From Mytilus edulis (Eukaryota; Mollusca; Bivalvia; Mytilida; Mytilidae): a stretch of DNA of 64,000 nucleotides. The stretch's first letter is position 1. Each line of letters begins with the position of its first letter. Positions 12,385 through 24,079 of the stretch are shown here, piece after piece. Below the pieces are notes generated by a model. It saw only the letters and a list, made by a program, of their open reading frames with translations, made no database searches and was not told where the DNA came from. The translations under genes and the position numbers were made by a program. The stretch is from assembly GCF_963676685.1 (NCBI RefSeq), contig NC_092352.1, positions 27,795,117-27,859,116 of the forward strand, in the 5' to 3' direction.

Positions 12385-12640
12385 GCTATGTTGAAATCAT
12401 CCCTTTGGACACCATCATGATTTTGTTGACAATAATGAAGATGCCAACTTACTGAACTGTTCAATTTGTCGTAACACAATCCCGTCTTCTTTCCTCGATT
12501 GTGACATTACGAACGGGACGTATCACCATTATCACGTATTAATTTTGAATAACAAGACGTCTGCCACTTGTGATACAGGGTCTGCTAACCGGATCAGAGC
12601 ACATGGAATCAATTGGTTATGTTGTTGTCCTATCTTCGTT
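12385..12640 (+). mobile_element. Strongly decayed family-A retroelement 3' fragment
   Basis: Ordered but diverged matches to the family-A 3' end: 'gttgaaatcatccctttg', 'caccatcatga', 'tgtgacattacga', 'aacaagacg', 'gggtctgctaacc' and 'gttatgttgttg'. It has no usable reading frame. The order of blocks, rather than their identity, supports the call. Confidence 0.6.
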
Positions 12641-13642
12641 TTTCTGTATAGAAAATGTATTAATTCCGTCAGTTTTTGAACAATGTTCATTTTTTTTTCA
12701 TGTGTTCTTTGGCAATTTTGATTGAACCTGCTAACCGAATAATGAGGTACACAAATTGAACTGCCCGCATCCGAAATGAAACAAAAATCTACAAAGGCGA
12801 GATCTGAAATGTATAGTAAATTCTAACAGTACCTTTATAAATTTGCCATGTCATTCTGATCGTCCTGTGCACTTCAAGTATATATAGTGGATTGTCAAAC
12901 CCTGGGTACATTTTCCGATCAGTTGTCACCGGTTTGTTGCTTGTTTTATTGTTCAAAGTTAATATAATGTTTGGGGTCATTTTAACAATCGACATTTAAT
13001 TGGACACTTCGGATTTTGCTATTAAGAACTGACTGCAATAGAATAGCATAATAGTACTGAAAGTGGTCTTAATTAAACACTTAGAAATTAATCAATTTGA
13101 TTTTTGGTCGAGCGTACCTGTTGAAGATAATTCCATAAACACGTAAAACATTGAAATCGGTATTTTATGTTTGACAACGGTTTGATTTTATATATCTTTA
13201 TTATCGTAATGTTTGAAACACATTTCTGGAAATACTGACAGAATAAAGTGCCAGGACACTATTGGAAGGTATTAAGTATACAATAAAATTATTTTCAGGT
13301 AACAATAACAATTAAATCTAAACACAAATTAAGTGACTTTTACACATATGCAGGCACTTGACTTTGCATTGTTTCTCCATAAACCTTAATATAAGATACT
13401 GTATATAGGATTTTTTTCTGAGACAAGTGCCTGTGCTTTTACCTGTATTGTGTGTACAACAATAATGATAAAGGATTTACTAGCTGTTAAAATATCACAC
13501 TTGTCTAAACATAAGTCATGTATTTTGACCATCATTGAGGACATTGATTTTCAGAACGTGCATCTTGTGCAGTAAAATGGTGCGTTAATATTATTGCAGA
13601 CCAAAACACTTCAACTTCCATTAACAAAAAAAATCTGTACAA
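12641..13642. other. Intergenic, no feature recognised
   Basis: AT-rich. The only structure seen is a short imperfect hairpin built on GCAGGCACTTG near 13353 and CAAGTGCCTGTGC near 13424. The minus-strand frame at 12789-12995 matches nothing known. Confidence 0.4.
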
Positions 13643-13776
13643 AAGAGGGGCGAAAGATACCAGAGGGACAGTCAAACTCATAGATCCAAAACAAACTGAC
13701 AACGCCATGTCTAAAAATAAAGATGGCAAACTGACAAATAATAGTACACATGACACAACATAGAAATGTCCCGAGA
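13643..13776 (-). mobile_element. Family-A retroelement tail fragment, reverse orientation
   Basis: 'gggcgaaagatacc', 'gggacagtcaaactcata', 'aaacaaactgacaacgccat' and 'acacaacatagaaa' are the reverse complement of the family-A tail (compare 51829-51957). The apparent 86-codon minus frame at 13532-13792 is a read-through of this tail. Confidence 0.8.
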
Positions 13777-14454
13777 AAAGTTCTTTGGTCATGGTATTTG
13801 ATTAACGTACAACGTCAAAGAATATTGATTATGAGTTCAGATAGATAGCATCTTTGAAGATATAAAATGAATGATGAAAATCATAATGGACCTTTATACC
13901 TTTATTTTAGAGGGGGAAATATGTTGACTTTAGTACAAAAAGACTTCAAGGTAATCAAAAAGATGTTAACATAAAATGGTTTGATAACATTATTTTTAAA
14001 TCATGTTTCTAATTATATCGTCTTTAATTTATTGTAGTTTGAACTAAACCATTCTTACAAATATATTTCATTTAGAAACAACAGCTGCATCACATCATAT
14101 TTTATGAGTTTTGATCAAAGTATGTTTTAATTTCTCATTTAATTCAATATATAAACCATTTCAGTTTATAAACTGGGAAAATAAATTTAACAATATATAA
14201 GTTTTTGGTTTAAATAAAAAAGATATAAAACAACAATTCAAATTTAAAAAAAAATCGACAATTTTATTATATCGCTTTATAAGAACTAGTTGCCTGACTG
14301 TCCCATTTTTAATTGTATGAATGTAAAATTACCAGATGTTTCCTGTGGTTCTAAAAAAGTGTATTGATACCTGTAGCACAGTGGCTGTGTTTACTTGCTT
14401 TGAAAAAGAGAGGCAAAAAAATATAAGAAAAAAATATCAAGATAAACAATTAAA

Positions 14455-14700
14455 CTCATCATAGATACCAGGATTAAATGTTATATTTACGTCAGACGCG
14501 GGTTTCGTCTACAAAAGACTCATCAGTGACGCTCGAATCAAAACATGTTTAAAAGGCAAAAAAAGTACGAAGTTGAAGAGCAGAGGACCAAAAATTATTA
14601 AAAGTTTTGCCAAATACAGCTAAGGTAATATATTCCTGAGGAAGAAAAGCCTTAGTTTTTAAAAAATTCAAAGTTTTGTTAACAGTTAATTTATAATTAT
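14455..14700 (+). repeat. Dispersed repeat C
   Basis: Contains 'cgtctacaaaagactcatca', 'gtgacgctcgaatc' and 'aaagtacgaagt', shared almost base for base with 54605-54777. The flanks include 'atagataccagga'. Shorter pieces of the core occur at 3800-3880 and, reversed, at 22755-22815 and 23430-23500. No coding capacity seen. Confidence 0.75.
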
Positions 14701-14705
14701 GAACA

Positions 14706-14880
14706 TATCAATGATAACTCAAGTCAACACAGAAGTGCTGCGCACAAAACACAACAAGAAAACTGAACACATTACAACACAAACCCCACCAAAACCGAGG
14801 TAATTTCAGATGCTTCAAAAGGATTAGTTTATCCTGTACACATGTGACACTCGTCGTATTACTCATATGAAAAATGTTTA
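14706..14880 (-). mobile_element. Decayed family-A tail, reverse orientation
   Basis: Reversed blocks 'acacaaaccccaccaaaac', 'gatgcttcaaaaggatta' and 'acatgtgacactcgtcgtat' correspond to the family-A tail (compare 51970-52060), with many substitutions. Confidence 0.55.
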
Positions 14881-14885
14881 TAACG

Positions 14886-15525
14886 TACTTCGGTACTGGC
14901 ATGAACATACGGATTTTTTGTGTTATTAAAATTTGCTGTTACAAAATATTAGAAATTATTATAAATTAAGGAATGTATCTCCCTCATGCAAAGCTCTGAT
15001 TCCTTTCACGGATTTGGCTACACTTGTTGGACATTTTGGATTATAGCTCTTCATCTTTTATATAAGCTTTGGATTCCAAATATTTTGGCCACGAGCATCA
15101 CCGAAGAGACATGTTTTGTCGAAATGCGCATCTGGTGCAAGAAAATTGGTACCGTTAATTTTATTACTACCACTGGGTCGATGCCTCTGCTGGTGGACTT
15201 TTAGTCCCCGAGGGTATCACCAGCCCAGTAGCCAGTACTTCGGTACTGGCATGAACATACGGATTTTTTGTGTTATTAAAATTTGCTGTTACAAAATATT
15301 AGAAATTTTTATAAATTAAGGAATGTATCTCCCTCATGCAAAGCTCTGATTCCTTTCACGGATTTGGCTACACTTTTTGGACATTTTGGATTGTAGCTCT
15401 TCATCTTTTATATAAGCTTTGGATTTCAAATATTTTAGCCACGAGCATCACTGAAGAGACATGTATTGTCGAAATGCGCATCTGGTGCAAGAAAATTGGT
15501 ACCGTTAATTTTATTATAAGTTATA
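14886..15525 (+). repeat. Head-to-tail dimer of a 350-bp repeat
   Basis: A unit beginning 'tacttcggtactggcatgaa' at 14886 starts again at 15236, a period of 350. The second unit is cut near 15525 within 'accgttaattttatta'. The units differ at a handful of positions, so the duplication looks fairly young. The unit carries 'tcgaaatgcgcatctggtgc'. No protein is recognised in it. Confidence 0.85.
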
Positions 15526-15734
15526 TCAAGTGATAAAGCATCAGACAACAAAGATTTGTAATTGATTCGAACCTAATTCTGATTCATCACCAGATTTTTT
15601 ACCATTGGTTCTATAAAATGTTCTAACCTTAGAAATTGACTGAATGTAAAATTTTGAAATTGATGCATGTTTTCCATGACAAATTAATGACGAGAATGTC
15701 ACCAGTATAATCAACACAAACCATGAAAAGAGAA

Positions 15735-16110
15735 AAAAGTAAAACATCACGAAAACTCAAAACGTAAAGTCCCTAATCATTTTCTAATCAAATGGCAAAA
15801 TCAAAAGGTCAAACATATCAAACTAATGGACACCAACTGTCATATTCCTGGCATTTTCTTAAGTAGCAAATGGTGGTTTAAAGCTGGTTTATAGCTAATT
15901 AAACCTCTCACTTGTATGACAGTCGCATTAAATTCCATTATATTGACAATGATGTGTGAACAAAACAAACAGACATAATAGGTAAAAATGTCAAAAATAA
16001 GGGTAGCAGCAGTTAACATTGTTAAAACAAACATTGGCACAATAACCCAATGACGGGATGTTAAGTACAGAGCAACGTCATATGTATAAAAAAAAAACAC
16101 AAAAAGGCAT
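15735..16110 (+). repeat. Dispersed repeat R1
   Basis: Contains 'aatcaaatggcaaaatcaaa', 'ctcacttgtatgacagtcgc' and 'acaaacagacataata', blocks shared with 57055-57290 and in part with 24850-25054. The 92-codon minus frame at 15840-16118 lies inside it and is probably not a host gene. Confidence 0.65.
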
Positions 16111-16306
16111 GTAGACAAAGCATGTTAGCAAAAATTAAATAATAATATGTTATTCGCGTGATTTGTATCAATCCAAGGAGTCAAACCTTTTTCAACTTAT
16201 TTTTACAATTTGTTCGAATATTGTGTTGTTTCACTTTTTCCCATGTTAATTTATAAGAGAGAGTGGCGTCAGAAAACATGAGTAATCCCGCTGTATTATA
16301 TCTATG

Positions 16307-16455
16307 ACTGTCCTATATCAGGATCCTGCAATTCAGTGATTGGTTTTTGTTTTTTGTTTTATATCATTGTTTTTATTATTGTGTTTTACATAAAGCAGAC
16401 CGTTTGTTTTCTCATTTGAATATTTTTGTATTTGTCATATTGGAGGCCTTTATAA
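16307..16455 (+). repeat. Partial copy of dispersed repeat S
   Basis: 'gactgtcctatatcaggat' with 'cagtgattgg', a T-rich middle and 'ttggaggccttta' match the 5' half of the series at 16945-17165. The copy stops where the 16460-16930 foldback region begins. Confidence 0.5.
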
Positions 16456-16459
16456 CATT

Positions 16460-16930
16460 ATATTTTTAATATTATACTTCACGTTAAAATGCCATATTTT
16501 GATTGGCTGATACGAAGGTGTTAATTTACTCCATCACATGGCTGAGAGGGTACACACATTTTTTTGGAATGTTACCCTCTCGTCTAGACCAATCAAAAAT
16601 CAGTAGTTTAAAGGACAATGAATTGAATTTACATCAAGTTATTAAATACAATGCTAAAGTTCTACGTTTTGGCTCAGATTTTGTTATTTGACTGTCCAAA
16701 AAAAAAGTTGTTTTTTCTTATACCCGTAACGTTGTTATGTATGTGACGTCATAGAAAATACTTTTTTAAAATAAATTAATCTGTAAAAGACTATAATGAT
16801 AGGACATTCAGTATAATAAATTAAATAAAACATAGCTGAGAGGGTGCTAGAGCAGATTGGTACCCCTCGAAAAAGCATCTCGGGGTAACAATCTGCTCTA
16901 TTACCCTCTCAGCTATGTGTTATTTATATA
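16460..16930. mobile_element. Foldback/MITE-like region with CTGAGAGGGT hairpins
   Basis: Two nested stem-loops carry the same arm. 'GCTGAGAGGGTAC' and 'GTTACCCTCTC' pair within 16541-16585. 'ACATAGCTGAGAGGGT' at 16830 pairs with 'ACCCTCTCAGCTATGT' ending at 16918, and an inner AGAGCAGATT/AATCTGCTCT extends the stem. No transposase is present and outer ends are not defined. Confidence 0.6.
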
Positions 16931-16944
16931 TTAAAACTGATTAA

Positions 16945-17165
16945 ACACCACCACATTCTGTATGTGCCTGTCTCAAGTCAGGAGCCTGTAATTTTGTGGT
17001 TGTCGTTTGTTGTTAATAATACTTTTTAATAGTCTCATACTAGTTTTTCATTCATTATTTGGAAAATAAATCAGGACATTAATTTTGTTTTTTTTTAATT
17101 GTTTTTTTCATTTGGTCACTTATGCAGAGTTGTCTTATTGTCAATCATACAACATCTTCTTCTAT
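16945..17165 (+). repeat. Dispersed repeat S, second type of copy
   Basis: Starts 'gtatgtgcctgtctcaagtc', runs through 'gtggttgtcgtttgttgtta' and ends 'gagttgtcttattgtcaatc' then 'aacatcttctt', the same order of blocks as in the other S copies but more complete at its 5' side. Confidence 0.6.
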
Positions 17166-18206
17166 ATTGCAAATCATAATGGCGTCCTTTAAACAATCAA
17201 GAACAAGGATACGTAGTTTATCTGCAGTCACTTCTTGAAATCGCTGCATAAAATTTGAAAGGTATTTATAATGATAGAAAAGATCTGTTTTTTCCAAAAC
17301 ACGTTAAGCAATTGTCAATCAACAATCTCAATGGTTCAAACTTGTACTTTGAAAAATATACGTATACGTACTACACAGCTGGTTCATCCGTACTTACGTC
17401 TTAACGCATCGTGACTTAAATGACAATAAATAAAAGCTGCTATTGCAAACATAATTTATTTTTAATGAAGCTATCAATATATTCATTGACCTTTGTATTT
17501 GTCTTGAAATCCATAAGCATCTTTAAGAACAATTTGTGGTTTTCTTGAATAATTATTGGTGCTCGATAAAAAAAATTACAGCCATATTCAGACTTAGATG
17601 AAATCTGTTAATGATAAGATCAGCATTCAAGATAACATAATTAAATATTTACTTAGTATATAAATAAGAATTTTCGTAATTTAAGAACACTTAGTGCGAT
17701 AAACTGTTTTGGTAAGTAAGGCTTTATCTAATGCTCATTCTCAGTAAAAATGGCATTACACGAACCTATGATATTTTTATGATTCAATTTATATCACAAA
17801 TAAACTAGTCTGAATTAAATTCCAATTTTTTTTCTTCTCAAATCTGTTTGATATTTTTCAAACTTGTTCATTATACATTAGTAGGGTTTGATATGTAATA
17901 ACGTAGGTCTTATTATAAAAAGAGCCTTTTGCATTTTTGTAGTTTGTAGAATATACGCTGGATTATTTTCTTATGATTTTAAACACCTTTTTTCTTTTAC
18001 TTTTTCATGGAAATTATGAAAATATTTTAAAAGAAGACTTCTCCCGTTTTAAATTATCCTTGGAGTTTGTTATTTTTGTTGATACTTTTTTAATTCCCAT
18101 TAACGAATGAATAATTCACAAACATGCGCTGTAAATACAAATATACGTGTAAATAACTGTTTGTCGCTCAGAAAATACAAAGCTTTAAATCTCATGTTTA
18201 GGTAAG
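17166..18206. other. Upstream region of the vWFA gene
   Basis: AT-rich, with no gene or recognisable repeat. The promoter and 5' UTR of the following gene should lie here; I see no convincing TATA box. Confidence 0.4.
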
Positions 18207-21200
18207 ATGAATATGAAAGCCTGGTGGATACCTATGTTGTTTGCCATCACAATAGAATTGAACAACAAACTTTGTCATGCCAAAGGTGATTTGAGTGAAA
18301 ACAGTAACGAAAGCAAAGGTGATCTAAGTAAAAAGAGTGGAGAAAGCAAAGAGGATACGAAAGAAAACAGTGACGGGAGCAAAGGTGGTCGGAGTGGAAA
18401 AAGTGTCGAAAGCAAAGGTGGTCTAAGTAAAAACAGTGGCGAAAGCAAAGGTAATCGGAGTGGGGAAAGTGGCGAAAGCAAAGGTGATCGGAGTAAAATC
18501 AGTGGCGAAAGCAAAGGTGGTCCAAGTAAAAACAGTGGAGAAAGCAAAGAAGGGAGTGGAGGTAAGACCAATTTAGCACTTGGAAACTCAACATATACCC
18601 TCACGACACTCACCAAAGAGGAAATCCTGGATAATCATAGGTCTGTTCTTTGTTCCTTTGGTATTTCAACCAAAGATGAAGAACTGGATCTTCCATCACT
18701 GTATTGGATACCTAAACTACATAAGTGTCCTTACAAACAACGGTATATTGCTGGGTCTTCCAAGTGCTCCACGAAACCTCTTTCTAAATTATTAACATCT
18801 ATTTTATCAGCAATCAAAGACGGGCTTCAAACTTATTGTGAAACTGCCTATTCTAGAGGTGGCGACCGCGTGAATCAGATGTGGATACTTAAAAATTCCA
18901 AAGATCTTTTAGAGTACATACAATCTAACTCTCTTTCATCTTGTAACAGTATTTAAACATTTGACTTTTCTACTCTTTACACAAGTATTCCACATTCCAA
19001 ACTAAAAGACAAATTGAAAGAGTTGGTATTACTTTGCTTCATAAAAAAGAATGGCCAACGTAGATACAAGTATCTTGTCTTAGGGAGGGATAAATCATAC
19101 TTTGTAAAGAATCACTCTGATTCAAACAAAAAATTCTCTGAAACCGATATTATCAAGATGCTTGATTTCTTGATTGACAACATATTTGTAACGTTCGGAG
19201 GACGTGTTTTTCAACAGACTGTCGGCATCCCAATGGGAACAAACTGTGTCCCTCTACTTGCCGACTTGTTTCATTATTATTATGAGGCTGACTTCATGCA
19301 GGAACTTCTTAGGAAGAAAGATAAGAAGTTAGCAATATCTCTACTTTCCGCTATATAGATGACGTTCTTTCACTAAACAATTCAAAATTTGGTGACTATG
19401 TGGAACGCATCTATCCCATCGTATTGGAGATAAAGGATACTACAGATACAGTTAAGTCGGCTTCATATCTTGACTTACATCTAGAAATTGACAATGAGGG
19501 TCGGTTGAAAACAAAACTTTACGACAAAAGAGATGATTTCAGCTTTCCAATTGTGAACTTTCCATTTCTAAGTATAGCAACATTTCAGCAGCACCTGCAT
19601 ACGGGGTATATATCTCCCAATTGATACGATATCCCCGTGCTTGCATTTCCTATCATGATTTTCTTGATAGAGGGTTACTGCTCACAAAGAAGCTATTAAA
19701 CCAAGAGTTCCAAATGGTGAAGTTGAAATCATCCCTTCGTAAATTTTACGGACGCCATCACGAGTTGGTTGACCGTTATGGAATAACCGTTTCACAAATG
19801 ATATCGGATATGTTTCTTACGCCGTAACTACAATCCCCTTCCCTTTCATGAATGTGACCTACCGAATTAGACTATTTACCGGATTTGTAATCACATAAGC
19901 AACACGACGGGTGCCACATGTGGAGCAGGATCTGCTTACCCTTCCGGAGCACCTGAGATCACCCCTAGTTTTTGGTGGGGTTCGTGTTGTTTATAAATTC
20001 TTTAGTTTTCTATGTTGTGTCATGTGTACTATTGTTTTTCTGTTTTTCTGTTTGTCTTTTTCATTTTTAGCCATGGCGTTGTCAGTTTGTTTTAGATTTA
20101 TGAGTTTGACTGTCCCTTTGGTATCTTTCGTCCCTCTTTTAGTAAGAAGGAGTGATGAAATCGAAATATATATCTTTCTAAAATTTAATACTGCTTTTTT
20201 CTTGAGGCAAATTAATATTGTAGCGTGCATAGAATTCAGTTTTTAATATTTCATTTAGAACAAACTTCATACATGCATAAATTTGATAGTAAATATGTTT
20301 ATTAAGATTAAAAAAAAAGCATATTGATATTCATTTGGTAAAAATAGATTAACTGACATACATTGGAAAATCGGGGATTCATGATAATGAAGGCGTAGCA
20401 CCAATAATTCGGGCCCGACCAGAAAACACATACGCAGAAGGTAGAACATATTTAACACAAAATAATTCCTACCAGACTTTCAAATATGAAGTATTTAGGT
20501 AATGTTGGTATCATATGAAAGCTGAAGGACTGATGACCATTGAAGAACACTTCTTGATTTAAAATTTTGAATAATAAAAAAAATAAAAAAAATATGAAAT
20601 TAAAAAAAGGAGGGTCCGTTTTGTCTGTTTGTTAGATCTAAGTATCTATTTTTTTGTACATCTGAAATTCGGGGAATCAGTTCTGTCGTGTGTGCCATGA
20701 AAGGTGTGTTAATTTTTTTTAGTACAAGACACCATAAAACGTTGCTTTGACATGCAATGTCACATCGTTGGAACTTTTAAATTGAACATAGAAAGCAATG
20801 AGGCCATGACTTAAAATAAAATCTTGGTCGTAGAAACAAAATAAAAAAGTAGCAGAAGCTGTTACCCAGTATTCATTAATATATAGAAAAGCAACTAAAT
20901 CAATCATAAGCTTTATTTATATTTATTTTCTATGAACAGCATGCAAGTATGATCTTATTTTTGTTCTCGATATGTCATCTTCAATTGGACCTACTGGATT
21001 TGAAAAAACCAAGGACTATGTTATTGAAGCAGTCAACAAAAATAAAGTGGGTCATGGGCAAACTCAGATTGGAGTAATAACATTTTCGGATGATGCTAAA
21101 ATGGACATACCACTGAAACAGTACAAGAAAAAAGAGAAACTGATAGAAGCCATTAGAAGCATCCGATGGAAGGGTGGTGTAACTAATATTTTCAAAGGTC

Positions 21201-22114
21201 TAAATGTTGTAAGACTTGAAGGTTTCACCAAGAAAAATGGTAAGCTTTTTGTACTTTAAAAGGATTGTATTGTAAAAACAATTACAAGTACGTTTCGTTA
21301 TAATTTTCTATGTACTTTTTAGTGAATTGTTGCTTTGTCTTTTCGTTTATTTCGTTTTATCATGGTGTTATCCGTCTTAAGTTCTTAACTTCATAAATTT
21401 TGGGGTTTTTTTTCAGCCTAAGATTGCATTGAATCATTTATCTTACCATTTTCGCTTCAGTGCAGATTGTCATTTTATATAAAAATTGAATTATGATGGA
21501 ATAAAAATTATTATCATTTGATTTATTTGCAGTTTTTCCATGTCAGATTTTTTTTTTCAAACGGAATGGTCTTTAAACTAGTACAAAAAAAACTTGTTTT
21601 GTGAATCCCGCTCCTGGAAGTTTTATAATTTGTAAAACATTATATTGAAGCTATTGTGAACAATCCATTTTAGTATATGAGGAAGATGCAAACTAAAAAT
21701 CATAAATTTTAAGACAAATTGAATATGCATTTTTGGTGCATTTTTAACGCTGTTTTAATTATCAAATGGAGATTAAAAGTTGGAATGATAAAGGATGATA
21801 TGTTAATGATAAAATAATTAAAATATAAACATGATATACATTTTAGAATAAAATATTAATATATCTGATTGATATTCTCACGACTCTTTTTTTTTCTTCC
21901 ACTTTAAACCAAACAAGGATATCGCAAAAAAATGGAAAAAATTGTTATCTTAGTCACAGACGGGAAATCCACAAATGAACAGGAAACACACTCTGAGGTG
22001 GAATTATTGGAATCTGAGGGTATCAAACTGTTTACCAAGGGCATAAGTGATGACATCGACGAAGAAGCACTAAGGGCCATTGGTGATGAAGTACCAGAAA
22101 TAGACTGCTTCTAA
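18207..22114 (+). CDS. Secreted protein: Ser/Gly/Lys repeats plus one von Willebrand factor A domain
   Basis: Three exons: 18207-18561, 20940-21239 and 21918-22114, all GT-AG and phase 1, encoding 283 residues. Residues 1-24 look like a signal peptide (WWIPMLFAITI core). Residues 25-112 are eight 11-residue units of the SKGGLSKNSGE type. About residues 120-283 form a vWFA domain starting YDLIFVLDMSSSIG. All metal-ion (MIDAS) parts are visible: DMSSS, the Thr of GGVTNI and the Asp of VTDGKS. A Cys sits just before the domain (ACKYD) and one near the end (IDCF). vWFA domains bind proteins or collagen outside the cell, and mussel byssal and shell matrices contain such proteins, so a matrix role is a guess. 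Intron 1 carries a family-A retroelement beginning 15-16 bases after the donor. An AATAAA follows near 22244. Confidence 0.85.
18279..18542 (+). repeat. Coding 33-bp minisatellite (eight units)
   Basis: Eight consecutive 33-bp units ('agcaaaggtgatctaagt', 'aaaaacagtggcgaa') encode the [S/A]KGxxSxxSxE repeats of the preceding gene. The period is a multiple of three, so changes in unit number keep the frame. The reverse strand is also open for 113 codons, a by-product of the periodicity. Confidence 0.9.
18577..20145 (+). mobile_element. Family-A Penelope-like retroelement, most of RT plus tail (vWFA gene intron 1)
   Basis: Begins at 'cacttggaaactcaacatat' and runs to 'tcgtccctctttta'. RT pieces: 18577-18953 (YWIPKLHKCPYKQRY, then a stop at 18954-18956), 19014-19356 (VFQQTVGIPMGTN), and the C-terminal part 19400-19824, with a frame break at the YIDD box (about 19350-19360). 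No GIY-YIG endonuclease follows the RT, so it belongs with the endonuclease-less types. It joins the first exon's open frame without a stop, making an apparent 249-residue fused frame (18207-18956). Confidence 0.9.
20146..20939. other. Remainder of vWFA gene intron 1
   Basis: AT-rich; nothing recognised. It ends with the acceptor 'ttctatgaacag' at 20939. Confidence 0.5.
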
Positions 22115-23269
22115 TACAACATCTAGTTATTTTATCGGTACATGTTATACATGTGTTTATAATTAAAATATTTTTGAATGGAGTTAAACAAACAAACAGA
22201 ATCGTTTCGCTATTGTCAGCTAAATGAATTGAGACACAAAAGCAAATAAACTCAAATGAGAAGTTCATCTCTCCGAAAATATCTTGATAATAACTAGGTT
22301 CATCCAGTGTAAAACTCATTCTGATCGTAGTTTCAAGTTGTCATTGTAATTATTTTGTTCATATCAGAACAAACAAATAGCACAAGCCATATTATCCAAT
22401 TGGAAATTGCTCCCAATACAATGTAGTTGCGCTGCACTTTTTATTTAATCAAATTACTCAATTTCTCGGAGTGCTAAAGGAACAATATAAGATACGTTCA
22501 GATCAGATAACGAATCATATTCCTTTTTAAATCTAAGAATAGAACTTCAGTCATGATTCCGGACTCGATTCTGTTATGAATAATTGTTTGTCATGGTGGT
22601 TTGTTAAGCAGTCTTCTATGAGTTGGGTAAGTGCAGTGACACACGAATGCTACTACATCTGGAATAGATCACCATTGTGGTATTTGGTAAAACCTTCCAG
22701 AACTTTATGTCCTGAAAGCATTGTATTTTATTTGGCCTTTTGGTGGTTTTATTTATGCAAGCGTCACTGGCGAGTCTTTGTGGGCACGCGTCTGGCGTAT
22801 AAAATTTAGGCATTGTATCTATAATGATTTTATGCATATGTCTGAATCCTGACTGTCAAAACCAGTTTACTATTTAAACAATCATAAAATTGCACTGATA
22901 TGTGTCTTTCCATTAATTTTGATATGCGATTTAGAACTACAATAGGATTTATATCAGGATTCGATTTACTTCTTTCTTTCAAAATTGGACATACTATCTA
23001 TAATTATAGCAATTAAAAAAGGCAAGGATATCATCCAGATCTTAAACTAGGTTATTTTTTTTGTCAAAGAAGGAGCAATTACATTATACCACATGCTTAC
23101 AATTTGGCATCTATATGTATACTATACTGGTAGTCGTTGCGTTGGTTTTTATCAAGTTTTTTCAAAGATAACTTATATAGTCAATGATATTCATTACTAA
23201 AACAAAAATAGTATCATTGCTGTCGCATAAACTTGTCGGGTATTGTATACACGGCATACATGTATATGC
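22115..23269. other. Intergenic; reversed repeat-C fragment at 22755-22815
   Basis: A 'gcgtcactggcgagtctttg' core with 'cgcgtctggcgtataaaatt' is the reverse complement of the repeat-C core. The rest shows no gene. Confidence 0.45.
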
Positions 23270-23500
23270 TGAGATTAGGTATGATTGACAATAGAACAAC
23301 TTTGCACCAGAGTTCAAATAAAATTGAGTGGTATAGATCAATTATATGCCACCACACGGCCTTCAACAATCAGAAGATCGTAAACCAATCTATACTGTAT
23401 AGCCGGCCGTAAAACAGGGAATTTTATTCCTTGAGTGTTACTGGTGAATCTTTTGTAGACAAAATGGGCATCTGACGTACAAAAGATTAAGCCTGGTATT
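23270..23500 (-). repeat. Partial repeats S and C in reverse orientation
   Basis: 'atgattgacaatagaacaac', 'cggccttcaacaatcagaag' and 'agccggccgtaaaa' match repeat S reversed (23270-23425). 'gtgttactggtgaatctttt' and 'gtagacaaaatgggcatctg' match repeat C reversed (23430-23500). Confidence 0.55.
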
Positions 23501-24079
23501 TATGTCCGTCCTGAACATACATGAAATATTTGACACTGAACGTTAATGAAACAACAATCAATCTATCAATATGATGACTTTGTTTAAGTGAAAAAATTGT
23601 CGACAATTTTACATTAAACTTGAAAGATGTTTTTAGTAACAGACCTGGAAGTTCAAATTTCGTTTTTGCATGTTTCTTTCCACGCTGAATGTCTTCACGT
23701 GTGGCGTTTGATTAAGAACCTCATCAAAACGAACAACCCCAGTCATTGGATTTTTTTTTTTATACTGTGTGATCTTGTTGATATTAACTGACTATCAAGA
23801 AAATTTTTGTAAAATATATACAGATGATCCACCATAAATAGCGTCCCGAATCGAAAACGTTGAAAACGTATGAAAATCGTCCAGTGGACAAACTTGCTAG
23901 ACATTTCAATTCTTTGAAAACGAAGTCGTTTTGACAACGCAAATTAATATCAAAAAGTATTTAGCTGTTTAGTAGAGTTAAAGTACAATTACGAAAAAGC
24001 ACTATTCAACATGCAAAAAATCTAAATTTTCAATAAATAACGTCACAAATGATAGTTTATTAGTAAAAAGCGGCAAAAT
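23501..24079. other. Intergenic, no feature recognised
   Basis: AT-rich. The minus-strand frame at 23743-23937 matches nothing I know. Confidence 0.4.

Noticed and set aside
18275..18616. 113-codon Leu/Pro/Ser-rich minus-strand frame
   Set aside because: It is the antisense of the 33-bp coding minisatellite; the period keeps both strands open.
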